From: Beta vulgaris subsp. vulgaris
Lineage: Eukaryota > Streptophyta > Magnoliopsida > Caryophyllales > Amaranthaceae
Assembly (NCBI RefSeq): GCF_026745355.1
Contig: NC_079208.1
Span: 59,878,892-59,942,891, forward strand
Direction: 5' to 3'
Length of the DNA: 64,000 bases
A program made the translations under genes and the position numbers. Below are positions 1-10,259 of the stretch, piece by piece; positions within the stretch are counted from its first letter, which is position 1; every line of letters starts with the position of its first letter. The notes under the pieces are model-generated. The model searched no databases. It had not been told where the DNA came from and saw only the letters and a list, made by a program, of their open reading frames with translations.

Positions 1-128
1 AGGAATTATTATATCAATCAGTTAATTCACATGTCAAATCATATATGACATCTAATATATTTGGAGTTGCTCCAAGCTTACAAGATCACATCTATTGATC
101 TACTCAACTCGAAAAGGACCCCACCAGA
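1..128. other. AT-rich flank, nothing recognised
   Basis: I see no gene or element end in this stretch. Its last eight bases, ccaccaga (121-128), matter because they are nearly repeated at 9282-9289 and look like one side of a hAT target-site duplication. Confidence 0.5.
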
Positions 129-596
129 CAGGAGCGGATTTACTATGGATTCACTGGGTTCAGGTGAACCCGGTGATTTTTGGAAAAAAATTGCCCCATT
201 TTTTTTAAAAAAAATTAAAAATATTTTAGATATTACTTATATACTTTACGTGTAAAATAAAATATGAAAGAAGCTTGTGTCTCAGTAGTTTTGTATCTCC
301 ACACGCGAGCCGCGGGACCAGAAGGTCTGGGGTTTTTTATTTTTTTCTAAGCCTCCTCATTCTTTGCCCCCCAAGGCACAACCCAGCCAACATTTTTGGT
401 TTTTCTCCCAAACATAGCCAAAACCCTAACTAGTAACTAGTAAGTAGTAACTCCCTAGCAACGAGCCAAAGGCAGATCTGACCATCGACGGGCAACGGCC
501 AGTCGGCCACCGTGACGGCGTGACACCGTATCTTCCGTCTTCCCCACTGCGGCGGCGAACCAGCCGGCAGCAAGCCATCAACCTTTCGGAATTCCG

Positions 597-972
597 GCCG
601 TTTGAAAATTGAAAGGTAAAGCCCAAACGCAATTCTCCAATTTTAAATATGAATTTTACTATTTCAGATTTTAGTCTTTTACACATTAGATGATTAAAAT
701 ATGTAATTGTAGTTATGTAATTTTGTTAATCATTTAAATGTTGATTGTTGTCTTGTTGAATAATGAATACTTGAATGAATGTATGTGGACTTTGGAGTTT
801 GGATTGTGATTTGTGAATGTTGAATAAATTTTCAATGAATGAATGGACTGTGGATTGTGGATTGTGGATTGTGGATTGTGGATTGTGGATTGTGGATTGT
901 GGATTGTGGATTGTGGATTGTGGATTGTGGATTGTGGATGAATGAATGATTAATGTGATTGAACTTTGTAAT
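597..972 (+). repeat. Direct repeat copy A, interrupted by an LTR element
   Basis: This block starts ggccgtttgaaaattg and closely matches 8644-9000. The match resumes after the LTR element at 3568-3595 (tgtttagactcatggagttg). The block looks like non-coding hAT interior: a possible splice donor (ggtaaag near 615) is followed by AT-rich sequence and a 7-bp microsatellite. Confidence 0.8.
848..938 (+). repeat. 7-bp microsatellite (gtggatt)n, about 13 copies
   Basis: Near-perfect head-to-tail repeats of gtggatt run for about 90 bp. The paralogous block at 8917-8952 has only about five copies, so the array expanded or contracted after the two blocks separated. Confidence 0.95.
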
Positions 973-3567
973 TGTTGGAATATACAGTTTTAGTTATTGT
1001 AGTTACTTAGTGTTAGTTTTATTACTAATTGTAAATAGTATAAATAAGATAGGTTGTACTATTCTAACCACTTATCAATAATAAAATGTAGTCATTTTAC
1101 TCAATTCTCTCTCTAGCTCTTCGAGCTCTCAATTAAGCCAACAATGGCTAATCTCACTTTCTTATACTTTCTTCCTCCCTGAATACAAATTCTAACATGG
1201 TATCAGAGCAGGATATCGATCCTTGCTCAATAATTCCGTAACTTTCAGTTCTAAATTTCATAAACATCAGCTTATTTCTCCTTTCATCAAAATTTCCTCA
1301 AAATGTTCATTTTCTTGCATTTCTCACAAATTGGTCGGACTCTTCTCAAAATCGAACCAATTTCTTCTTCTTTCTTCATTTTTCGGACGAAATTCATTCG
1401 AATTTCACAATGAAATTTCTGGATTCTAGTCAATATTTCGAACAATTTCGTTCAATTGTAAATCCTTAATTCATCTTTTCCCAATTTTTTTTTTCTGCTC
1501 GAAATTTCGTCCAAAAGTAGGCTCGAATTTGCTCAATTGTCTTCTGTTTTTTCACTCACCATTAAATTTTCGAACCAGAAATCAAATAATTTTTCGATTC
1601 TTGGTTTTCCCAATTTCTAGGGTTCTTCCATTTTCCTCTTAATTGTTTGAATTTGAACTATTAGCCACAAATTGTTGATTTGAATTCTATATTGGTGAAA
1701 TTTCGATCAGTTTTATGATGATTTTCATGGGTGTTTCTTGAAGATTTCATGGGTGCTTCTTGATTTGGTTTCTTGAATTTTGTACTTCGACATTTTCGGC
1801 TTCGTGATACAAGGTATTGTACTTCTGCGATCTTCGAAATCGGAGGCGAGTTGGTGTTTCTTAAAGATTTAATCAAGAATTTATGGGTTCTTGTTAAGTC
1901 CACGTTGTTATTGGTGAATATACCTTGAGTTGGGTATGATTCTTGAGCTCTTAGTCATATTGTGTATAGTACCTTAAGTAGTAACAATGGTTCTGTGATA
2001 TGGTGATGACTTGCATATTGATACTTTGTTGATGGTTGTGTTGATTGACGTAATAGCAGTTTGAGTGAAATTTGAGTGATTTGTTTTTTTTTTTTGATTT
2101 GGTTTCTTGATGATATGATGTTGAGTGTATTGATTCTGTATGGAGATTGTTGGTTGGTTTGAACTCTGTCGTTGATTGACTTGATAATTTCATGGTGAAT
2201 ATGGTGATGTTAAAAGAGGTGTTGATATTTGCTTGCTTGTTGTTGTTGATTTGTTGTTAGAAGCATATGTTTTGTTGATGATGGTTTGGCGATAATGTTG
2301 TTCCTGACATTATATGATATTCACTTCAACCTCTTCAGATTCTTCTTTCATTTCACATAATCCTCCATTATTGTGTTCCTCATATCATCCTCCATAATCA
2401 CTTCTAAATGCAGTTCTTCTCCCATTTTTTTTTTTTTTCCTCTCTTTATGGTCATCAATCAAGTTGCCGAGGTTAAATTTCCAGAGAACTTGTTTGATAT
2501 CCTTTACTTCAAGACCATAGATGGTCATTTCTTATGATCCTTAGAGATCAAATTTTGAGCCCATAGTGGCATGTTTGTTAAGACCCATAGAGGTCCAAGT
2601 TGTTTCAACCCACAGTGGTTTATTTTTCAGCCCATAGAGGCTTCTTTCTAAGACCCATAGTTGGTCATTTTGCCCATAGAGGCTTGTTGCCCATAGAGGC
2701 TTGTTGCCCATAGTGGCTTATTTTGTGCCCATAGTGGCCTTTGTTGTGATCCATAGTGATCCTTTGTGACCCATTAGAGGTCTTTCTTGATGATCCTTTG
2801 TGATCTTGTTTTGACCCAATAGATGGTCATTTTGACACACATTGTTGTGATTCTTTCAAGACCGAAATGGTCTTTTCACTCTCATTTCTCATTCTCTTTC
2901 TTCTTTTGTCTTCCTATTTCATCTTGAAGTTGTGGGTTTATGGCATATGGTTGTTGTACTGGTTGTTTTTTTTGATTGTTGGATTTTGAAGTGGTGCTTG
3001 ATGTTTGTTTGGGGTACTTTCGCACAAGCAGGAGCGTTGCCATTTATAACCCATTATCCATCACAATGAAGTGACTGAACTGAATATGACGTGAGTTTGG
3101 TTGTTGTTGCTGCACTAGTTATGGATTGTTCAAGCTTGAAAGGGGTTCTTCTACTTCTTCACAACTTGGCAGTTGGCATGTCTAAAAGTCTTTCTATACT
3201 TGAGTAGCGCATCTTCGAGATCTTGATTGGCATGTTCGAGCAACGTTGATTGGTAGATCTCAGTTCACGTCGCATTGTATGATATAATAATACTTTCCAC
3301 TTCAAACTGGAAATACTTTTCACCATTTCCAGTTTGAGGGGGGTGTTGGAATATACAGTTTTAGTTATTGTAGTTACTTAGTGTTAGTTTTATTACTAAT
3401 TGTAAATAGTATAAATAAGATAGGTTGTACTATTCTAACCACTTATCAATATAAAATGTAGTCATTTTACTCAATTCTCTCTCTAGCTCTTCGAGCTCTC
3501 AATTAAGCCAACAATGGCTAATCTCACTTTCTTATACTTTCTTCCTCCCTGAATACAAATTCTAACA
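973..3567 (+). mobile_element. Non-autonomous LTR retrotransposon, complete with TSD
   Basis: Two nearly identical direct repeats of about 225 bp, 973-1197 and 3344-3567, begin tgttggaatatacag and end ttctaaca. The first is followed at once by tggtatcagagc (1198-1209), the usual initiator-tRNA-Met primer binding site of plant Copia elements. The second is preceded by a purine tract, gaggggggtg (3336-3345). The 5-bp target duplication gtaat is present at 968-972 and 3568-3572. The interior (about 2.1 kb) has no reading frame resembling gag or pol, so the element must have moved in trans. The LTRs differ by only a few positions, so insertion looks fairly recent. The related block at 8644-9020 shows the site without the insertion. 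Confidence 0.93.
2505..2835 (+). repeat. Interspersed short motif gcccatag(a/t)ggc in the LTR element interior
   Basis: About a dozen copies of a motif close to gcccatagaggcttgtt occur roughly every 20-35 bp. Variants include acccatagaggtc, acccacagtggt, gcccatagtggc and atccatagtgatc. No reading frame runs through the array. It could be a degenerate tandem repeat or an RNA structural or packaging region of a non-coding retroelement; the function is unknown. Confidence 0.8.
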
Positions 3568-3709
3568 GTAATGTTTAGACTCATGGAGTTGAAATTTATT
3601 GCTTAATCATTACACACCGCCGCCTATTAAGTATGAAACTACTGCTAGTGAAAATCAAAAATAGCATCACCGAGATCTTGTTCTTCAACGGGAAAAATCG
3701 ATTCCTATA

Positions 3710-4039
3710 ATGGCTATAAATTTAAACTTTCACGTCTTACTGATTTTTATTGCGTTTATGCAGATTTTGGACCTTTTGGTGTTGGAGACTGACTTTGAAG
3801 ATCGTAAACAATTACACAGAATAAGTGAGGTGGGTTTTTTTTTACAATTAATATTTTTTTTTGTGTTATTTAGTGATCGTGTTAAATTTTATTCAATTAT
3901 GCGTCCTCGATTTAGAAAATTTGATTTGGGTCATGAAAAACGAATGAAAGAATCCCAAGTCTCTAATCCGAATGAAAATTATGCTACTAGTAACAGTGAT
4001 CATAATTTGAATGAAAATAATGATCCTAGTGTTGGTTGA
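3710..4039 (+). pseudogene. Fragment resembling the N-terminus of a hAT transposase
   Basis: A 109-codon frame ends in a basic then Asn/Ser-rich stretch. FRKFDLGHEKRMKESQ resembles the conserved start of plant DUF4371/zinc-finger-MYM hAT transposases, which often carry an F-x-SG-x-EKR-KK motif. No catalytic or dimerisation region follows; the DUF3531 gene begins 480 bp on. The first 60 residues are hydrophobic and may be translated intron. The following 4040-4500 contains gggcctc motifs (4188-4215) often seen near hAT ends and a long CT-rich tract (about 4310-4400) that could belong to the DUF3531 promoter. Confidence 0.4.
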
Positions 4040-4521
4040 ATTTTCGCCTCCAAAAGTGTTTCAACGATAGCACTTTTTAGATAGAAGATTGTATTACTAC
4101 TTATTTGGTAAGAAACAGTCATAATCTAAGTATATTATAGATATTTTTGAGATCGTTGTACGTAACTTTGAATTTTTTTTAATATAAGGGCCTCATTTTT
4201 AACTTGGGCCTCCATATTGTTCGGGCTGGGGCTGGGTATGTCTTCTATTATCAGTTTTTTTATAATCATTATAAGTTTTTTTACTTCTTGTTCTTCCAAA
4301 CATAATATTTCTTTCCTTTCCTTTTTATTAACCAAACATCACAAAGTTTAGTTTTTTCCTTCCCTTCCTTTCTCCTCCCTTCCTTTCCCTTCCTTTCCTT
4401 TACTAAAAATTAGAAGAAGCTATAAATCTCAATCTATCGTTCTTGTTTTTATAAAGTAGAAATGTCAATTTATTATTGCTGAATATTTAACTTCTAATTC
4501 TGGGTGAACTTTTATTTGAAG

Positions 4522-6334
4522 ATGCAAACCATACACCAGAGAGGATGCCCACTAGAACTAGCCAAGGTTGCAGGGTGCTTAACCCCAATTCAACACAACA
4601 ATTTCTCGCTTCTTTCGACCGTTGTATATTCAAACCGGAAACTCTCAAAACCCAAAAAATGTAAGGCCAAAAATTGGGATTGCAGAATTATGTTAATGGA
4701 ACAAAGGTGTAGGCAGCAGTTGAGAGCCCAATATTCTGATAACCAATATGAAGTACTGGATGATGAGTTGCAAGATGAGGGGGAACTTGATGGACCTCAG
4801 AGGAGGTTTAGGGAAAGAGAAGAAGAGAAAGACTATGATAAAGACCCGGAATTTGCTGAAATTCTCGGTAGCTGTCTCGATAACCCGGATAAGGCTCAGT
4901 CTAAAGTAAGATATTTTTCCTATCAGGTTCATAGCTTATAATGAAGCATTTGTATTATTTGTCTCAGAATTTTATAGACTAATCAATGTTGGATTAGCTG
5001 ATGAATGAAAATTAGTAATTAGGTTTGTTACTTAGATTAAAGCTCTAAGTGGGTTTTAAATTATGTGTTTAGATGGAGGAAAGGTTGAGGAAGAAAAGGA
5101 ACAAAATACTGCAAACAAAAACAGGTTCTGGCTCACCCATGAAAGTTACATTTAACAAGTAAGTTTGGGCTACCATCATTGAAATCGGTTTAATACGTTA
5201 GGTTTTGTGCTGTATTAGTATTTTCTTGAGAAAGCTAAGAACCTCTGAGGCCTTAAGCAGGAATTAAACTTCTTCGTACCTCAAACATTTCTTTCCAATT
5301 GCCATGCTATCTTGGTTTGTACTTTTATTATAGTAGCAACGGTAACACTTTGTAGATTAATTAATTTTGCCTTTTGGGTGGTTGGCAGATTTGATTACTC
5401 AAATTCATATATTTGGTTCGAATTTTGGAATCCTCCATTGCAGAAAGATGTTTCTTTGATTTGTGATGTAAGTCATTATTGTTCGAATATCAGTATATGA
5501 TGCTGAGTGAATCAAATGTCAGGGTGTTGCTCTTGTTTGCTAACAGGTAATTAGGTCATGGCACATCATTGGACGTCTTGGTGGTTGCAATTCACTGAAT
5601 ATGCAGGTGAATTTTTTTTCCTCCATTTCATTGGACGTCTTGGTGGTTGGAATCCTACTTGCATTTATGTTAAACCTACTAAAAGAATAAGTTCTTCAAT
5701 TATCTTGTCATGATTACTTTCTAAAGCTGAAGCTATCTATTGTTTGATGTAGTTAACAGAATCTCCATTTGACAAAAGACTAAGCTATGATGCTATTCAA
5801 GGAGCAAACGTAGATCCAACCACATTTTATAACATAGGGGATCTTGAGATTCAAGACAATTTGGCACGAATATGGTACGGTGTTCAATTTGGGAACTATT
5901 TTTGACTGAGTTTGACTCTGCTTTGCTGGTAGTAAATGTGATACACTATATAATTGTATAGTGTGACATTTCTCAATATTTTTCGCATTGTTTTCAGGGT
6001 TGATATTGGGACTAATGATTCGCTGATTTTGGATGTTCTAATGAATGCATTGACACAGATAAGCTCTGAGTAAGATCTTTTATGTTGATGTTGTTTCCAT
6101 GCTTTCTTTTCCGCCTTAGTCTTATATAGTGAATTATCTCATTGTTTCCAACTCCCCAGTCCCCTTTTCTTATGGTCTTGTATTAAAGCAATTTGATTGA
6201 ACTCTTTGTGGTTGGTGTTTCATGTGGCCAGTTTTGTGGGCATAAAACAAGTTGTATTCGGTGGAACTGAATTCGAGAATTGGAAGGAGAGCTTAACAGT
6301 AGAAGATCCTGGATGTAGTGTGCATAAGATTTGA
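4522..6334 (+). CDS. DUF3531 family protein, probably chloroplast-targeted (7 exons)
   Basis: Exons: 4522-4905, 5073-5158, 5389-5467, 5547-5606, 5753-5874, 5998-6069, 6232-6334. All introns are GT-AG and all phases close, giving 301 residues. The ATG at 4522 is the first in frame; the N-terminal 55 or so residues are Ser/Thr/Lys-rich, consistent with a transit peptide. An acidic, charged stretch (about residues 70-128) precedes the conserved domain: FDYSNSYIWFEFWNPP, then VIRSWHIIGRLGGCNSLNMQ, YDAIQGANVDPTTFYNIGD, and near the C-terminus VGIKQVVFGG. These match the plant/cyanobacterial DUF3531 family (Arabidopsis At5g08400 type), whose molecular role I do not know. No frameshift or stop is seen, so the gene looks functional despite transposon remnants on both sides. 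The stop lies only tens of bases from an antisense retroelement LTR, which probably supplies the 3' UTR. Confidence 0.85.
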
Positions 6335-6349
6335 CAAAGCCGAGTTAGT

Positions 6350-6721
6350 GCATTGTAAACAAGACTCACACCACCGCAGCACCTCCCTTCTCTTCTTCTT
6401 TTCCACGCTTCTTTGCTCTTCACAATCCACCATTTTTTTTTGCAATAATGAGCTTATTAACTCACTCTTTGAAGATAACATGGAGCAGCAACCACGGGAG
6501 AGATATATAGGGAGAATTAGAAAGAGAAAATTGGGATTATGTTTATTTTTCTGAATGAATGATAATATGGTTACAAGTAGCTATTTATAAGGAGTCTAGG
6601 AGAATACAAGGAAAATGTTTTAACTATTTTTCATGTCCAAGACTCGCCTATTATAATTCAAACTACTTGTTTAACGTAATTCTATTGGTAACATAATTCT
6701 CTTTTATTAACTCCCATTACA
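6350..6721 (-). mobile_element. Ty3/gypsy 3' LTR, antisense
   Basis: On the minus strand a purine-rich tract (aagagggaagga) is followed at 6721 by TGTAATGGGAG, as at a polypurine tract/LTR border. Within the LTR, minus-strand TATAAATA (about 6585-6592) would be its TATA box. The lower border is not clear; about 6350 is a guess. This region directly follows the DUF3531 stop codon. Confidence 0.55.
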
Positions 6722-8643
6722 TTCCTTCCCTCTTATTAACATCTTGTTCTCAAGTTGAAACTGAACTAGGAACAATAATGAAACATCAATGTGTAATAAA
6801 AAGGATAACACAGAGTAGTCAAGTGGAAAATTGGGAAATTGTTGTTCAAACTCATTGCACTTTCCCAAGATGCTTCAGATGCAAGAAAACATTCACATTG
6901 TACTAAAAATTGTGTTTAAGCCAAGTATGGTGCTCGATAGATGGTCTCTTTAGAATAACCACATGTGACCTCCTACAGCAGGTAGGACACTTTTAAATGG
7001 CTTTAACTAAGAAACATGAAAGACGTGATCAATTAAACCATCTTCATAATGAAGCTTTAATTTATAGGATAATGTGCCAATTATCTTCATAATCTGAAAA
7101 GGTCCAAATACTTGGATCCCAGTTTCACATTAGTTACCACCATGTCTCATGGATTTCTGTTTATAAGGCTGCAAGTTCACCCATACCCAAACTCCTATAG
7201 GAGAACCCCTATCAAATATATTTTTATCACCTTGTGTTTTTTGGTCTTTTCCGAGACTTTAGTTTCTCCTGGCACATATGGTAAATAAAAAGATGTATGG
7301 AGGCTGACTATACACAATTTCATAAGGTTTGAGCTTGACATATGTATGAAAGTTTTTATTATACCACCACTCAGCAAGTGTCAATCATAAACTCCACTCT
7401 TTAAGGTATTCTCCACTCATATATTTCAAGATTGTTTCCAAACACTTGTTAACAACTTCTGTTTGCCCATCAGTTTGTGGGAGAAAAGAAGAAGATAACA
7501 TCATTAGTTTGTGGGTGAATGGTGAACAATGCTTTCCAAAATGACTAATGAAAATAACATCTCAATCACTTCCTATAGATCTTGGCCAACCAAATCATGC
7601 ATCTTGAATCAGAGCCATGTCTATTATAAGGATGTTTCAATGCCATAAAGTGAGCATAATTGCTCAATCTATCCACCACAAACAAAATCAGTTCCTTATT
7701 TGTGATTTTGGCAAGCCAGTAATAAAATCCATAGAAATATCTAGCCAAACTTCATGATCAATAGGGAGAGGATGCAACAAACCAGGAGAGGAAACATTAT
7801 CATGTTTATTAGCTTCGCAAGTAAGTCAATTTCTAACAAAACTGGTGACATAAGTAGTCAAGTCTTTCCAATAAAACAAGGCTTTTACTCTTTGAAGGGT
7901 AACATCTTTTCCTGAGTAGCCACCTTGAGCTAATTCATGAAGCCACTGCGAAATAGTTGTTCAGGACCAATTACTAACTTGTGCTTCCTCCTCAACAGTC
8001 CATCTACCAAGGTAAAGTAAGACAATAACTCACCTTATTGTAGTTTCATTACTGAGTGTTGTAGATTCAAATCTAGGGCATAGGCTTCGATTAACTAATT
8101 TAGATTTGAATTCAACACTGACAAAGCCAAACATAAAACCTGTGAACCCGAGACTCTTGAGAGAGAATCTGCTACTGCATTTTCCACGCCACTCTTGTAA
8201 CGAATTCCATAAAACCCGGTAAGCTTTGAGAGTCCGAATCGCTGGAATGGGGTGGAAGTTTTCAGCTGCATGAGCCATTTCAAACACTTTTGATCAGTCC
8301 TGAGGATGAATTGTTGGCCTGATAAATATTGTTCCCATAGGAGTTTGGGTATGGGTGAACTTGCAGCCTTATAAATAACTACTTTTCTAAAAAATAAAAT
8401 TATACGGGGCATTGCTTGAGTCTAAAAACTACTTTTCTAATAACTAGCTAGACCAAGGAAGCTTCTTAGATCTTTCACACTTTGAGGTTGAGGCCAATTG
8501 ACAACTGCACTTATCTTTTAAGGGCCAGTTTTCACCAGAAATGAAATGACCTAAATACTCTATTCTTTCAATAGCACCGGAGCATTTAATTCCTTTAGCA
8601 AATAGAGTATGTTGTTGCATCAATTGGAACACCATGTCTAAAT
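6722..8643 (-). pseudogene. Decayed Ty3/gypsy pol remnants
   Basis: Three minus-strand pieces lie in pol order. Reverse transcriptase (about 8520-8640) has the HLDMVFQLMQQHTLFAKG and EYLGHFISGE motifs. RNase H (8095-8412) has FILRTDQKCLKWLMQ and a degenerate ADSLSRV. Integrase core (7566-7748) has ELILFVVDRLSNYAHFMALK. Stops and frameshifts separate them. The 5' part (gag, protease, first half of RT and 5' LTR) is missing: the sequence breaks at about 8643 into the hAT-type repeat, so the copy is truncated. Confidence 0.85.
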
Positions 8644-9025
8644 GGCCGTTTGAAAATTGAAAGGTAAAGCCCAAACCCAATTCTCCAATTTTAAATATGA
8701 ATTTTACTGTTTCAGATTTTAGTCTTTTACACATTAGATGATTAAAATATGTAATTGTAGTTATGTAATTTTGTTAATCATTTAAATGTTGATTGTTGTC
8801 TTATTGAATAATGAATACTTAAATGAATGAATGTGGAATGTTGAATGAATGAATGTGGACTTTGGAGTTTGGATTGTGATTTGTGAATGTTGAATAAATT
8901 TTCAATGAATGAATGTATTGTGGATTGTGGATTGTGGATTGTGGATTGTGGATGAATGAATGAATGAATGATTAATGTGATTGAACTTTGTAGTGTTTAG
9001 ACTCATGGAGTTGAAATTTCTTGCT
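8644..9025 (+). repeat. Direct repeat copy B (uninterrupted)
   Basis: This is the paralogue of 597-972 plus 3568-3595 without the LTR element. At about 8990-9010 it reads gaactttgtagtgtttagac straight across the point where copy A carries the insertion. It has about five gtggatt units (8917-8952) and an extra gaatgaatg-rich stretch. Downstream, 9025-9281 is the right end of the hAT span. Confidence 0.85.
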
Positions 9026-9388
9026 TGTGTTATTGTGTAGATTGTATTGTGACTATGAAGGGTTTAGAATTTTTTTGGAAAGATCGTGCGGGAACCCATA
9101 GTTTGATATTTGAACTAAGGGTTTAGAATTTTTTTGGAAAGATTGTATTGTGATTATGAAGGGTTTAGATTGTATCATAGTTTGATATTTGAATTAATGT
9201 ATTGAACTTTGATTGAATGAATGTATTTTTTTTTTTTACCGGCTCCGAACCCATAGGGTTGGAATCCTGGATACGCCACTGCCACCGGAGCAACATAGAC
9301 TCAAACCCAACTAGACTTTACCCAAATATTGTAGACCTGAAGTTCAGCCGAACCTGAATAGACTTGACTCGAAATGACCAACTCGAAC

Positions 9389-10251
9389 CAGGGGCGGATC
9401 TACTTAGTAACAAGGGGTAGCACATGCTACCCCTAAAAAAAATAAAAAATAAAAATAAAAACGCTGGAAAAAAAAAACTAAGGAACGGATATATACAGTA
9501 TCGAGACATATGTGTACAGATTAAACGAGTTTGGCGCGGTGGTAAGAGCATGTTTCCCATAACTTGAAGGTCTCCGGTTCGATACTGCTGTTCACATGTT
9601 TCGTTGTTTTTAGTTTTTTTTTTCCATTTTCTCTTTTCCTTTTTCCTTTTCTTTTTACCCTTTTTCGTTTTTTTCCTTTTTCTTTTATTTTTCCTGTTCA
9701 TAATTTCTCATCTTCCACAATTACACTTGTAAATTTAAACAATATAACACTTCATATTACAACAAACTTTATTCTAATTATAATTATCTTTCATTATATT
9801 ATAAATACTCTACTCTCCTAATTTTGAATAAAAAGGTTCAACTTTTTATAAATATTATAAAGAGAATATTTTTTATTTTTTTGATATAGTACCATGTATT
9901 TTTCCATTTTCTACGCTATATTCCAATTTTTTTTTCCTTTTCGAATTGTAGCTTTGAATTTTTTTTATCCTATATTGTACCCCTCTGTTAAATCAACTTT
10001 AAGTTTTTCATTAGTTTCTTATTTTTAGTTCTTCAAGGAAAATTCTCCGACTTGATAAGAGATACGACAGAGTAGTAAGGTACGTAGAGTTTTTACAGAA
10101 ATATAGTATTATGAACCATATAATAATATAATGTCGTATTTTTAAAAGGGTTATAAGTGTAAAATAACGTAAATTATGTTCTATATTATGAACCGTTAGT
10201 TGGTTAATTATACTATGCTACCCCTGAATGAAAATCCTGGCTCCGCCACTG
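9389..10251. mobile_element. Non-autonomous hAT element with perfect 8-bp TSD
   Basis: Ends: CAGGGGCGGATCTAC at 9389 and, on the minus strand from 10251, CAGTGGCGGAGCCAGGATT. The target duplication actcgaac is perfect (9381-9388 and 10252-10259). Subterminal gctacccct motifs occur near both ends (9413-9437, 10217-10225). There is no transposase frame. The element sits inside older repeat sequence, whose right part (acccgtttgccacctata, to about 10287) looks like another hAT end. Confidence 0.92.
9527..9592 (+). promoter_or_regulatory. tRNA-like Pol III box pair inside the hAT element
   Basis: tggcgcggtggtaagagc (9531-9548) resembles a tRNA A box and ggtctccggttcgatac (9569-9585) contains a B box, ggttcgata. 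The spacing suits a tRNA-derived SINE head. A pyrimidine-rich tract follows. It may be a SINE captured by, or inserted into, the hAT. Confidence 0.5.
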
Positions 10252-10259
10252 ACTCGAAC

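Larger units (their letters stand above)
129..9281. mobile_element. Composite span bounded by hAT-type ends, enclosing a host-like gene
   Basis: The left end starts CAGGAGCGGATTTACTATGG at 129. The right end, read on the minus strand from 9281, starts CAGTGGCGTATCCAGGATT. Both have the CAG-GCGGAT type of end and a gggttc/gaaccc subterminal motif. The flanking 8-mers are ccaccaga (121-128) and ccaccgga (9282-9289), 7 of 8 identical, which fits the 8-bp duplication made by hAT transposases. Inside lie a nested LTR element, a hAT-like ORF fragment, the DUF3531 gene and a decayed gypsy copy. A stretch of about 370 bp near the left end recurs near the right end, so the span is not a simple single element. 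It may be a short hAT into which foreign DNA was brought by recombination, or two related copies whose outer flanks match by chance. Confidence 0.55.

Noticed and set aside
426..686. Minus-strand frame of 86 codons
   Set aside because: No family resemblance; it lies across the repeat block shared with 8644 and looks like chance.
9318..9701. Lys-rich minus-strand frame of 127 codons
   Set aside because: Composition is due to a pyrimidine tract in a hAT element; not a gene.
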